A stretch of DNA of 64,000 nucleotides, taken from Siphlonurus alternatus. Taxonomy: Eukaryota > Arthropoda > Insecta > Ephemeroptera > Siphlonuridae. The first letter of the stretch is position 1; every line of letters starts with the position of its first letter. Shown here piece by piece: positions 45,036 through 58,400 of this stretch. The position numbers and the translations under genes are program-made. Under the pieces are notes generated by a model that saw only the letters and a list, made by a program, of their open reading frames with translations, was not told the origin of the DNA and did not search any database. Location: the NCBI GenBank assembly GCA_949825025.1, contig OX463783.1, forward strand, positions 29,839,324-29,903,323, read 5' to 3'.

Positions 45036-45066
45036 TTAACCTGTCTAACGTGTTACCTTACCCTTA

Positions 45067-45685
45067 GGTATGCATCAACAAAATAGGTATATTGCCTTAT
45101 ATCCAATACCACGCAATGTTTTGTTTTGTCGGGATGATCTCCTTAATTAAAGCAATATTAAATTTTACCTAACAAAACAAGTTGTGTAATGAGATTCTAG
45201 TACTGAAATGTGTGCTTTACATTGTGTAAAATTCTTCATTTTCAATTTATGCAATTTCCTCTGTTTCACTTTTTGGTCTTTTTGTATTGCAAATTTGAAT
45301 AGAAGACATTATATGTTATATTTTGACACTTTTCTTTATATATTTTGACACTTTTTAAATCAAGGGGGGAGACGCTGTGATATCCTATGTATCTTATACA
45401 GTTTTTTTCTATCTTGCTATGGATCTTTCTAGCTTGTGTGTTAAATGACAATTTTAGGGCTATGAAATCACAGTTTAATTAATAATACCATTTAAAGGAT
45501 TTTTTGGGGTCTAAGGGGGAAAATAACACACCCAATGTTAAAAAAAATCCTGACATGATATATAATTATTTATAAAAAAATAATAATAAAATGTTCTCCT
45601 CTACATCCCCTTTTCATTATTTTAGTCTTCACAAAATATTTATTTATATATATTTATATAATTAAATTTGTGACGCATTATTTGA
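45067..45685. mobile_element. Decayed transposon DNA at the satellite edge
   Basis: Positions 45070-45200 match the M1-related block (ACCACGCAATGTT, TTTACCTAACAA). From 45355 (TTAAATCAAGGGGGGAGACG) the sequence is a diverged left part of the 1.6-kb element of the units, including TTTCTAGCTTGTGTGTT and ACCCAATGTT. The internal foldback is missing, and the copy stops at ATTATTTGA, where the satellite begins. Confidence 0.75.
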
Positions 45686-45879
45686 TTTGAAAGTCGATTT
45701 TCTCGTTTCCTATTGGCGGTAGAAGTGTGAAAGTATGTTTTTTGAAAAGAGGACGTCAAGACGAATCCATTGGTGTGCATAAATGCCGAATTGTAGCCAA
45801 AAATTGATTTAAAATTGAGTCAAAAAAGTGAAAAAAGTTGAGAAGGGGGGGGTATTGGTAAAATTGCGAAAATTTGAAA

Positions 45880-46740
45880 GTCGATTTTCTCGTTTCCTAT
45901 TGGCGGTAGAAGTGTGAAAGCATGTTTTTTGAAAAGAGGACGTCAAGACGAATCCATTGGTGTGCATAAATGCCGAATTGTAGCCAAAAATTGATTTAAA
46001 ATTGAGTCAAAAAAGTGAAAAAAGTTGAGAAGGGGGGGGTATTGGTAAAATTGCGAAAATTTGAAAGTCGATTTTCTCGTTTCCTATTGGCGGTAGAGGT
46101 GTGAAAGCATGTTTTTTGAAACGAGGACGTCAAGACGAATCCATTGGTGTGCATAAATGCCGAATTGTAGCCAAGAATTGATTTAAAATTGAGTCAAAAA
46201 AGTGAAAAAAGTTGAGAAGGGGGGGGTATTGGTAAAATTGCGAAAATTTGAAAGTCGATTTTCTCGTTTCCTATTGGCGGTAGAGGTGTGAAAGCATGTT
46301 TTTTGAAAAGAGGACGTCAAGACGAATCCATTGGTGTGCATAAATGCCGAATTGTGGCCAAAAATTGATTTAAAATTGAGTCAAAAAAGTGAAAAAAGTT
46401 AAGAAGGGGGGGGTATTGGTAAAATTGCGAAAATTTGAAAGTCGATTTTCTCGTTTCCTATTGGCGGTAGAGGTGTGAAAGCATGTTTTTTGAAAAGAGG
46501 ACGTCAAGACGAATCCATTGGTGTGCATAAATGCCGAATTGTAGCCAAAAATTGATTTAAAATTGAGTCAAAAAAGTGAAAAAAGTTGAGAAGGGGGGGG
46601 TATTGGTAAAATTGCGAAAATTTGAAAGTCGATTTTCGCGTTTCCTATTGGCGGTAGAGGTGTGAAAGCATGTTTTTTGAAAAGAGGACGTCAAGACGAA
46701 TCCATTGGTGTGCATAAATGCCGAATTGTAGCCAAAAATT
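45880..46740 (+). repeat. Satellite block duplicated 21 monomers downstream
   Basis: Consecutive monomers with the private markers GTAGAAGTGTG, GAAACGAGGACG, GCCAAGAATTG and GTTAAGAAGG recur in the same order at 49814-50674, an offset of about 3,934 bases (21 monomers). Confidence 0.85.
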
Positions 46741-49700
46741 GATTTAAAATTGAGTCAAAAAAATGAAAAAAGTTGAGAAGGGGGGGGTATTGGTAAAATT
46801 GCGAAAATTTGAAATTCGATTTTCAAGTTTCCTATTGGCGGTAGAGGTGTGAAAGCATGTTTTTTGAAAAGAGGACGTCAAGACGAATCCATTGGTGTGC
46901 ATAAATGCCGAATTGTAGCCAAAAATTGATTTAAAATTGAGTCAAAAAAGTGAAAAAAGTTGAGAAGGGGGGGGGTATTGGTAAAATTGCGAAAATTTAA
47001 AAGTCGATTTTCTCGTTTCCTATTGGCGGTAAAGGTGTGAAAGCATGTTTTTTGAAAAGAGGACGTCAAGACGAATCCATTGGTGTGCATAAATGCCGAA
47101 TTGTAGCCAAAAATTGATTTAAAATTGAGTCAAAAAAGTGAAAAAAGTTGAGAAGGGGGGGGTATTGGTAAAATTGCGAAAATTTGAAAGTCGATTTTCT
47201 CGTTTCCTATTGGCGGTAGAGGTGTGAAAGCATGTTTTTTGAAAAGAGGACGTCAAGACGAATCCATTGGTGTGCATAAATGCCGAATTGTGGCCAAAAA
47301 TTGATTTAAAATTGAGTCAAAAAAATGAAAAAAGTTGAGAAGGGGGGGGTATTGGTAAAATTGCGAAAATTTGAATGTCGATTTTCTCGTTTCCTATTGG
47401 CGGTAGAGGTGTGAAAGCATGTTTTTTGAAAAGAGGACGTCAAGACGAATCCATTGGTGTGCATAAATGCCGAATTGTAGCCAAAAATTGATTTAAAATT
47501 GAGTCAAAAAAGTGAAAAAAGTTGAGAAGGGGGGGGGTATTGGTAAAATTGCGAAAATTTGAAAGTCGATTTTCTCGTTTCCTATTGGCGGTAGAGGTGT
47601 GAAAGCATGTTTTTTGAAAAGAGGACGTCAAGACGAATCCATTGGTGTGCATAAATGCCGAATTGTGGCCAAAAATTGATTTAAAATTGAGTCAAAAACG
47701 TGAAAAAAGTTGAGAAGGGGGGGGTATTGGTAAAATTGCGAAAATTTGCAAGTCGTTTATCTCGCTTCCTATTGGAGGTAGAGGTGTGAAAGCATGTTTT
47801 TTGAAAAGAGGACGTCAAGACGAATCCATTGGTGTGCATAAATGCCGAATTGTGGCCAAAAATTGATTTAAAATTGAGTCAAAAACGTGAAAAAAGTTGA
47901 GAAGGGGGGGGTATTGGTAAAATTGCGAAAATTTGCAAGTCGTTTATCTCGCTTCCTATTGGAGGTAGAGGTGTGAAAGCATGTTTTTTGAAAAGAGGAC
48001 GTCAAGACGAATCCATTGGTGTGCATAAATGCCGAATTGTAGCCAAAAATTGATTTAAAATTGAGTCAAAAAAGTGAAAAAAGTTGAGAAGGGGGGGGGG
48101 GTATTGGTAAAATTGCGAAAATTTGAAAGTCGATTTTCTCGTTTCCTATTGGCGGTAGAGGTGTGAAAGCATGTTTTTTGAAAAGAGGACGTCAAGACGA
48201 ATCCATTGGTGTGCATAAATGCCGAATTGTAGCCAAAAATTGATTTAAAATTGAGTCAAAAAAGTGAAAAAAGTTGAGAAGGGGGGGGTATTGGTAAAAT
48301 TGCGAAAATTTGAAAGTCGATTTTCTCGTTTCCTATTGGCGGTAGAGGTGTGAAAGCATGTTTTTTGAAAAGAGGACGTCAAGACGAATCCATTGGTGTG
48401 CATAAATGCCGAATTGTAGCCAAAAATTGATTTAAAATTGAGTCAAAAAAATGAAAAAAGTTGAGAAGGGGGGGTATTGGTAAAATTGCGAAAATTTGAA
48501 AGTCGATTTTCACGTTTCCTATTGGCGGTAGAGGTGTGAAAGCATGTTTTTTTAAATGAGGACGTCAAGACGAATCCATTGGTGTGCATAAATGCCGAAT
48601 TGTAGCCAAAAATTGATTTAAAATTGAGTCAAAAAAGTGAAAAAAGTTGAGAAGGGGGGGGTATTGGTAAAATTGCGAAAATTTGAAAGTCGATTTTCTC
48701 GTTTCCTATTGGCGGTAAAGGTGTGAAAGCATGTTTTTTGAAAAGAGGACGTCAAGACGAATCCATTGGTGTGCATAAATGCCGAATTGTAGCCAAAAAT
48801 TGATTTAAAATTGAGTCAAAAAAGTGAAAAAAGTTGAGAAGGGGGGGGTATTGGTAAAATTGCGAAAATTTGAAAGTCGATTTTCTCGTTTCCTATTGGC
48901 GGTAGAGGTGTGAAAGCATGTTTTTTGAAAAGAGGACGTCAAGACGAATCCATTGGTGTGCATAAATGCCGAATTGTGGCCAAAAATTGATTTAAAATTG
49001 AGTCAAAAAAGTGAAAAAAGTTGAGAAGGGGGGGGGGGTATTGGTAAAATTGCGAAAATTTGAAAGTCGATTTTCTCGTTTCCTATTGGCGGTAGAGGTG
49101 TGAAAGCATGTTTTTTGAAAAGAGGACGTCAAGACGAATCCATTGGTGTGCATAAATGCCGAATTGTAGCCAAAAATTGATTTAAAATTGAGTCAAAAAA
49201 ATGAAAAAAGTTGAGAAGGGGGGGGTATTGGTAAAATTGCGAAAATTTAAAAGTCGATTTTCTCGTTTCCTATTGGCGGTAGAGGTGTGAAAGCATGTTT
49301 TTTGAAAAGAGGACGTCAAGACGAATCCATTGGTGTGCATAAATGCCGAATTGTGGCCAAAAATTGATTTAAAGTTGAGTCAAAAAAATGAAAAAAGTTG
49401 AGAAGGGGGGGGTATTGGTAAAATTGCGAAAATTTGAAAGTCGATTTTCTCGTTTCCTATTGGCGGTAGAGGTGTGAAAGCATGTTTTTTGAAAAGAGGA
49501 CGTCAAGACGAATCCGTTGGTGTGCATAAATGCCGAATTGTAGCCAAAAATTGATTTAAAATTGAGTCAAAAAAGTGAAAAAAGTTGAGAAGGGGGGGGT
49601 ATTGGTAAAATTGCGAAAATTTAAAAGTCGATTTTCTCGTTTCCTATTGGCGGTAGAGGTGTGAAAGCATGTTTTTTGAAAAGAGGACGTCAAGACGAAT

Positions 49701-51599
49701 CCATTGGTGTGCATAAATGCCGAATTGTGGCCAAAAATTGATTTAAAATTGAGTCAAAAAAGTGAAAAAAGTTGAGAAGGGGGGGGTATTGGTAAAATTG
49801 CGAAAATTTGAAAGTCGATTTTCTCGTTTCCTATTGGCGGTAGAAGTGTGAAAGCATGTTTTTTGAAAAGAGGACGTCAAGACGAATCCATTGGTGTGCA
49901 TAAATGCCGAATTGTAGCCAAAAATTGATTTAAAATTGAGTCAAAAAAGTGAAAAAAGTTGAGAAGGGGGGGGTATTGGTAAAATTGCGAAAATTTGAAA
50001 GTCGATTTTCTCGTTTCCTATTGGCGGTAGAGGTGTGAAAGCATGTTTTTTGAAACGAGGACGTCAAGACGAATCCATTGGTGTGCATAAATGCCGAATT
50101 GTAGCCAAGAATTGATTTAAAATTGAGTCAAAAAAGTGAAAAAAGTTGAGAAGGGGGGGGTATTGGTAAAATTGCGAAAATTTGAAAGTCGATTTTCTCG
50201 TTTCCTATTGGCGGTAGAGGTGTGAAAGCATGTTTTTTGAAAAGAGGACGTCAAGACGAATCCATTGGTGTGCATAAATGCCGAATTGTGGCCAAAAATT
50301 GATTTAAAATTGAGTCAAAAAAGTGAAAAAAGTTAAGAAGGGGGGGGTATTGGTAAAATTGCGAAAATTTGAAAGTCGATTTTCTCGTTTCCTATTGGCG
50401 GTAGAGGTGTGAAAGCATGTTTTTTGAAAAGAGGACGTCAAGACGAATCCATTGGTGTGCATAAATGCCGAATTGTAGCCAAAAATTGATTTAAAATTGA
50501 GTCAAAAAAGTGAAAAAAGTTGAGAAGGGGGGGGTATTGGTAAAATTGCGAAAATTTGAAAGTCGATTTTCTCGTTTCCTATTGGCGGTAGAGGTGTGAA
50601 AGCATGTTTTTTGAAAAGAGGACGTCAAGACGAATCCATTGGTGTGCATAAATGCCGAATTGTAGCCAAAAATTGATTTAAAATTGAGTCAAAAAAATGA
50701 AAAAAGTTGAGAAGGGGGGGGTAGGGGGGGTATTGGTAAAAATGCGAAAATTTGAAAGTCGATTTTCTCGTTTCCTATTGGCGGTGGAGGTGTGAAAGCA
50801 TGTTTTTTGAAAAGAGGACGTCAAGACGAATCCATTGGTGTGCATAAATGCCGAATTGTAGCCAAAAATTGATTTAAAATTGAGTCAAAAAAGTGAAAAA
50901 AGTTGAGAAGGGGGGGGTATTGGTAAAATTGCGAAAATTTGAAAGTCGATTTTCTCGTTTCCTATTGGCGGTAGAGGTTTGAAAGCATGTTTTTTGAAAA
51001 GAGGACGTCAAGACGAATCCATTGGTGTGCATAAATGCCGAATTGTAGCCAAAAATTGATTTAAAATTGAGTCAAAAAAGTGAAAAAAGTTGAGAAGGGG
51101 GGGGGGTATTGGTAAAAATGCGAAAATTTGAAAGTCGATTTTCTCGTTTCCTATTGGCGGTAGAGGTGTGAAAGCATGTTTTTTGAAAAGAGGACGTCAA
51201 GACGAATCCATTGGTGTGTATAAATGCCGAATTGTAGCCAAAAATTGATTTAAAATTGAGTCAAAAATTGAAAAAAGTTGAGAAGGGGGGGGTATTGGTA
51301 AAATTGCGAAAATTTGAAAGTCGATTTTCTCGTTTCCTATTGGCGGTAGAGGTGTGAAAGCCTGTTTTTTGAAAAGAGGACGTCAAGGACGAATCCATTG
51401 GTGTGCATAAATGCCGAATTGTGGCCAAAAATTCATTTATAATAGAGTCAAAAAAATGAAAAAAGCTGAGAAGGGGGGGGTATTGGTCAAAATTCGAAAA
51501 TTTGAAGTCGATTTTCTCGTTTCCTATTGGCGGTAGAGGTGTGAAAGCATGTTTTTTGAAAAGAGGACGTCAAGACGAATCCATTGGTGTGCATAAATG

Positions 51600-53740
51600 C
51601 CGAATTGTAGCCAAAAATTGATTTAAAATTGAGTCATAAAAGTGAAAAAAGTTGAGAAGGGGGGGGGTATTGGTAAAAATGCGAAAATTTGAAAGTCGAT
51701 TTTCTCGTTTCCTATTGGCGGTAGAGGTGTGAAAGCATGTCTTTTGAAAAGAGGACGTCAAGACGAATCCATTGGTGTGCATAAATGCCGAATTGTAGCC
51801 AAAAATTGATTTAAAATTGAGTCAAAAAAGTGAAAAAAGTTGAGAAGGGGGGGGTATTGGTAAAAATGCGAAAATTTGAAAGTCGATTTTCTCGTTTCCT
51901 ATTGGCGGTAGAGGTGTGAAAGCATGTTTTTTGAAAAGAGGACGTCAAGACGAATCCATTGGTGTGCATAAATGCCGAATTGTAGCCAAAAATTGATTTA
52001 AAATTGAGTCAAAAAAATGAAAAAAGTTGAGAAGGGGGGGGGTATTGGTAAAATTGCGAAAATTTGAAAGTCGATTTTCTCGTTTCCTATTGGCGGTAGA
52101 GGTGTGAAAGCATGTTTTTTGAAAAGAGGACGTCAAGACGAATCCATTGGTGTGCATAAATGCCGAATCGTAGCCAAAAAGTGATTTAAAATTGAGTCAA
52201 AAAAGTGAAAAAAGTTGAGAAGGGGGGGGTATTGGTAAAAATGCGAAAATTTGAAAGTCGATTTTCTCGTTCCTATTGGCGGTAGAGGTGTGAAAGCATG
52301 TTTTTTGAAAAGAGGACGTCAAGACGAATCCATTGGTGTGCATAAATGCCGAATTGTGGCCAAAAATTCATTTATAATTGAGTCAAAAAATGAAAAAAGT
52401 TGAGAAGGGGGGGGTACTGGTAAAATTGCGAAAATTTGAAAGTCGATTTTCTCGTTTCCTATTGGCGGTAGAGGTGTGAAAGCATGTTTTTTGAAAAGAG
52501 GACGTCAAGACGAATCCATTGGTGTGCATAAATGCCGAATTGTAGCCAAAAATTGATTTAAAATTGAGTCAAAAAAGTGAAAAAAGTTGAGAAGGGGGGG
52601 TATTGGTAAAAATGCGAAAATTTGAAAGTCGATTTTCTCGTTTCCTATTGGCGGTAGAGGTGTGAAAGCATGTTTTTTGAAAAGAGGACGTCAAGACGAA
52701 TCCATTGGTGTGCATAAATGCCGAATTGTAGCCAAAAATTGATTTAAAATTGAGTCATAAAAGTGAAAAAAGTTGAGAAGGGGGGGGTATTGGTAAAAAT
52801 GCGAAAATTTGAAAGTCGATTTTCTCGTTTCCTATTGGCGGTAGAGGTGTGAAAGCATGTCTTTTGAAAAGAGGACGTCAAGACGAATCCATTGGTGTGC
52901 ATAAATGCCGAATTGTAGCCAAAAATTGATTTAAAATTGAGTCAAAAAAGTGAAAAAAGTTGAGAAGGGGGGGGTATTGGTAAAAATGCGAAAATTTGAA
53001 AGTCGATTTTCTCGTTTCCTATTGGCGGTAGAGGTGTGAAAGCATGTTTTTTGAAAAGAGGACGTCAAGACGAATCCATTGGTGTGCATAAATGCCGAAT
53101 TGTAGCCAAAAATTGATTTAAAATTGAGTCAAAAAAAATGAAAAAAGTTGAGAAGGGGGGGGGTATTGGTAAAATTGCGAAAATTTGAAAGTCGATTTTC
53201 TCGTTTCCTATTGGCGGTAGAGGTGTGAAAGCATGTTTTTTGAAAAGAGGACGTCAAGACGAATCCATTGGTGTGCATAAATGCCGAATCGTAGCCAAAA
53301 AGTGATTTTAAAATTGAGTCAAAAAAGTGAAAAAAGTTGAGAAGGGGGGGGTATTGGTAAAAATGCGAAAATTTGAAAGTCGATTTTCTCGTTCCTATTG
53401 GCGGTAGAGGTGTGAAAGCATGTTTTTTGAAAAGAGGACGTCAAGACGAATCCATTGGTGTGCATAAATGCCGAATTGTGGCCAAAAATTCATTTATAAT
53501 TGAGTCAAAAAAATGAAAAAAGTTGAGAAGGGGGGGGTATTGGTAAAATTGCGAAAATTTGAAAGTCGATTTTCTCGTTTCCTATTGGCGGTAGAGGTGT
53601 GAAAGCATGTTTTTTGAAAAGAGGACGTCAAGACGAATCCATTGGTGTGCATAAATGCCGAATTGTAGCCAAAAATTGATTTAAAATTGAGTCAAAAAAG
53701 TGAAAAAAGTTGAGAAGGGGGGGTATTGGTAAAAATGCGA
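51600..53740 (+). repeat. Six-monomer higher-order satellite repeat
   Basis: Markers GAGTCATAAAAGTG (51631, 52752), CATGTCTTTTG (51737, 52857), GAATCGTAGCC (52165, 53286) and the one-T-shorter TCTCGTTCC (about 52266, 53387) all recur about 1,121 bases apart, six monomers. Confidence 0.85.
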
Positions 53741-55499
53741 AAATTTGAAAGTCGATTTTCTCGTTTCCTATTGGCGGTAGAGGTGTGAAAGCATGTTTTT
53801 TTGAAAAGAGGACGTCAAGACGAATCCATTGGTGTGCATAAATGCCGAATTGTAGCCAAAAATTGATTTAAAATTGAGTCAAAAAAGTGAAAAAAGTTGA
53901 GAAGGGGGGGGTATTGGTAAAAATACGAAAATTTGAAAGTCGATTTTCTCGTTTCCTATTGGCGGTAGAGGTGTGAAAGCATGTTTTTTGAAAAGAGGAC
54001 GTCAAGACGAATCCATTGGTGTGCATAAATGCCGAATTGTAGCCAAAAATTGATTTAAAATTGAGTCAAAAAAATGAAAAAAGTTGAGAAGGGGGGGGTA
54101 TTGGTAAAATTGCGAAAATTTGAAAGTCGATTTTCTCGTTCCTATTGGCGGTAGAGGTGTGAAAGCATGTTTTTTGAAAAGAGGACGTCAAGACGAATCC
54201 ATTGGTGTGCATAAATGCCGAATTGTGGCCAAAAATTCATTTATAATTGAGTCAAAAAAATGAAAAAAGTTGAGAAGGGGGGGGGTATTGGTAAAATTGC
54301 GAAAATTTGAAAGTCGATTTTCTCGTTTCCTATTGGCGGTAGAGGTGTGAAAGCATGTTTTTTGAAAAGAGGACGTCAAGACGAATCCATTGGTGTGCAT
54401 AAATGCCGAATTGTAGCCAAAAATTGATTTAAAATTGAGTCAAAAAAGTGAAAAAAGTTGAGAAGGGGGGGTATTGGTAAAAATGCGAAAATTTGAAAGT
54501 CGATTTTCTCGTTTCCTATTGGCGGTAGAGGTGTGAAAGCATGTTTTTTGAAAAGAGGACGTCAAGACGAATCCATTGGTGTGCATAAATGCCGAATCGT
54601 AGCCAAAAAGTGATTTAAAATTGAGTCAAAAAAGTGAAAAAAGTTGAGAAGGGGGGGGTATTGGTAAAAATGCGAAAATTTGAAAGTCGATTTTCTCGTT
54701 TCCTATTGGCGGTAGAGGTGTGAAAGCATGTTTTTTGAAAAGAGGACGTCAAGACGAATCCATTGGTGTGCATAAATGCCGAATTGTGGCCAAAAATTCA
54801 TTATAATTGAGTCAAAAAAATGAAAAAAGTTGAGAAGGGGGGGGTATTGGTAAAATTGCGAAAATTTGAAAGTCGATTTTCTCGTTTCCTATTGGCGGTA
54901 GAGGTGTGAAAGCATGTTTTTTGAAAAGAGGACGTCAAGACGAATCCATTGGTGTGCATAAATGCCGAATTGTAGCCAAAAATTGATTTAAAATTGAGTC
55001 AAAAAAGTGAAAAAAGTTGAGAAGGGGGGGTATTGGTAAAAATGCGAAAATTTGAAAGTCGATTTTCTCGTTTCCTATTGGCGGTAGAGGTGTGAAAGCA
55101 TGTTTTTTGAAAAGAGGACGTCAAGACGAATCCATTGGTGTGCATAAATGCCGAATTGTAGCCAAAAATTGATTTAAAATTGAGTCAAAAAAGTGAAAAA
55201 AGTTGAGAAGGGGGGGGTATTGGTAAAAATGCGAAAATTTGAAAGTCGATTTTCTCGTTTTCCTATTGGCGGTAGAGGTGTGAAAGCATGTTTTTTGAAA
55301 AGAGGACGTCAAGACGAATCCATTGGTGTGCATAAATGCCGAATTGTAGCCAAAAATTGATTTAAAATTGAGTCAAAAAAATGAAAAAAGTTGAGAAGGG
55401 GGGGGTATTGGTAAAATTGCGAAAATTTGAAAGTCGATTTTCTCGTTTCCTATTGGCGGTAGAGGTGTGAAAGCATGTTTTTTGAAAAGAGGACGTCAA

Positions 55500-58400
55500 G
55501 ACGAATCCATTGGTGTGCATAAATGCCGAATTGTAGCCAAAAATTGATTTAAAATTGAGTCAAAAAAGTGGAAAAAGTTGAGAAGGGGGGGTATTGGTAA
55601 AATTGCGAAAATTTTAAAGTCGATTTTCTCGTTTCCTATTGGCGGTGAGGTGTGAAAGCATGTTTTTTGAAAAGAGGACGTCAAGACGAATCCATTGGTG
55701 TGCATAAATGCCGAATTGTAGCCAAAAATTGATTTCAAATTGAGTCAAAAAAATGAAAAAAGTTGAGAAGGGGGGGGGTATTGGTAAAATTGCGAAAATT
55801 TGAAAGTCGATTTTCTCGTTTCCTATTGGCGGTAGAGGTGTGAAAGCATGTTTTTTGAAAAGAGGACGTCAAGACGAATCCATTGGTGTGCATAAATGCC
55901 GAATCGTAGCCAAAAAGTGATTTAAAATTGAGTCAAAAAAGTGAAAAAAGTTGAGAAGGGGGGGTATTGGTAAAATTGCGAAAATTTGAAAGTCGATTTT
56001 CTCGTTTCCTATTGGCGGTAGAGGTGTGAAAGCATGTTTTTTGAAAAGAGGACGTCAAGACGAATCCATTGGTGTGCATAAATGCCGAATTGTAGCCAAA
56101 AATTGATTTAAAATTGAGTCAAAAAAGTGAAAAAAGTTGAGAAGGGGGGGGTATTGGTAAAAATGCGAAAATTTGAAAGTCGATTTTCTCGTTTCCTATT
56201 GGCGGTAGAGGTGTGAAAGCATGTTTTTTGAAAAGAGGACGTCAAGACGAATCCATTGGTGTGCATAAATGCCGAATTGTGGCCAAAAATTGTTTTAAAA
56301 TTGAGTCAAAAAAGTGAAAAAAGTTGAGAAGGGGGGGGTATTGGTAAAAATGCGAAAATTTGAAAGTCGATTTTCTCGTTTCCTATTGGCGGTAGAGGTG
56401 TGAAAGCATGTTTTTTGAAAAGAGGACGTCAAGACGAATCCATTGGTGTGCATAAATGCCGAATTGTAGCCAAAAATTGATTTAAAATTGAGTCAAAAAA
56501 ATGAAAAAAGTTGAGAAGGGGGGGGTATTGGTAAAAATGCGAAAATTTGAAAGTCGATTTTCTCGTTTCCTATTGGCGGTAGAGGTGTGAAAGCATGTTT
56601 TTTGAAAAGAGGACGTCAAGACGAATCCATTGGTGTGCATAAATGCCGAATTGAAGCCAAAAATTGATTTAAAATTGAGTCAAAAAAATGAAAAAAGTTG
56701 AGAAGGGGGGGTATTGGTAAAATTGCGAAAATTTGAAAGTCGATTTTCTCGTTTCCTATTGGCGGTAGAGGTGTGAAAGCATGTTTTTTGAAAAGAGGAC
56801 GTCAAGACGAATCCATTGGTGTGCATAAATGCCGAATTGTAGCCAAAAATTGATTTAAAATTGAGTCAAAAAAATGAAAAAGTTGAGAAGGGGGGGGTAT
56901 TGGTAAAATTGCGAAAATTTGAAAGTCGATTTTCTCGTTTCCTATTGGCGGTAGAGGTGTGAAAGCATGTTTTTTGAAAAGAGGACGTCAAGACGAATCC
57001 ATTGGTGTGCATAAATGCCGAATTGTAGCCAAAAATTGATTTAAAATTGAGTCAAAAAAGTGAAAAAAGTTGAGAAGGGGGGGGTATTGGTAAAAATGCG
57101 AAAATTTGAAAGTCGATTTTCTCGTTTCCTATTGGCGGTAGAGGTGTGAAAGCATGTTTTTTGAAAAGAGGACGTCAAGACGAATCCATTGGTGTGCATA
57201 AATGCCGAATTGTAGCCAAAAATTGATTTAAAATTGAGTCAAAAAAGTGAAAAAAGTTGAGAAGGGGGGGGTATTGGTAAAAATGCGAAAATTTGAAAGT
57301 CGATTTTCTCGTTTCCTATTGGCGGTAGAGGTGTGAAAGCATGTTTTTTGAAAAGAGGACGTCAAGACGAATCCATTGGTGTGCATAAATGCCGAATTGT
57401 AGCCAAAAATTGATTTAAAATTGAGTCAAAAAAGTGAAAAAAGTTGAGAAGGGGGGGGTATTGGTAAAAATGCGAAAATTTGAAAGTCGATTTTCTCGTT
57501 TCCTATTGGCGGTAGAGGTGTGAAAGCATGTTTTTTGAAAAGAGGACGTCAAGACGAATCCATTGGTGTGCATAAATGCCGAATTGTAGCCAAAAATTGA
57601 TTTAAAATTGAGTCAAAAAAGTGAAAAAAGTTGAGAAGGGGGGGGTATTGGTAAAATTGCGAAAATTTTAAAGTCGATTTTCTCGTTTCCTATTGGCGGT
57701 AGAGGTGTGAAAGCATGTTTTTTGAAAAGAGGACGTCAAGACGAATCCATTGGTGTGCATAAATGCCGAATCGTAGCCAAAAAGTGATTTAAAATTGAGT
57801 CAAAAAAGTGAAAAAAGTTGAGAAGGGGGGGGTATTGGTAAAAATGCGAAAATTTGAAAGTCGATTTTCTCGTTCCTATTGGCGGTAGAGGTGTGAAAGC
57901 ATGTTTTTTGAAAAGAGGACGTCAAGACGAATCCATTGGTGTGCATAAATGCCGAATTGTGGCCAAAAATTCATTTATAATTGAGTCAAAAAAATGAAAA
58001 AAGTTGAGAAGGGGGGGGTTTGGTAAAATTGCGAAAATTTGAAAGTCGATTTTCTCGTTTCCTATTGGCGGTAGAGGTGTGAAAGCATGTTTTTTGAAAA
58101 GAGGACGTCAAGACGAATCCATTGGTGTGCATAAATGCCGAATTGTAGCCAAAAATTGATTTAAAATTGAGTCAAAAAAGTGAAAAAAGTTGAGAAGGGG
58201 GGGTATTGGTAAAAATGCGAAAATTTGAAAGTCGATTTTCTCGTTTCCTATTGGCGGTAGAGGTGTGAAAGCATGTTTTTTGAAAAGAGGACGTCAAGAC
58301 GAATCCATTGGTGTGCATAAATGCCGAATTGTAGCCAAAAATTGATTTAAAATTGAGTCAAAAAAGTGAAAAAAGTTGAGAAGGGGGGGGTATTGGTAAA

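Larger units (their letters stand above)
43726..45066. mobile_element. Foldback element split by two younger elements
   Basis: Outer ends AAGGGTGAGGTACGTAGCACG and the inverse of TAAGGGTAAGGTAACACG. The arms (CACGCCCAAT, CTACATCCCCTATTAGTAG, ATCAGGTATACAAATT) match the foldback at 10521-10830. The centre holds the 725-bp palindrome at 43888, and the right arm holds the 211-bp element at 44825. Confidence 0.75.
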
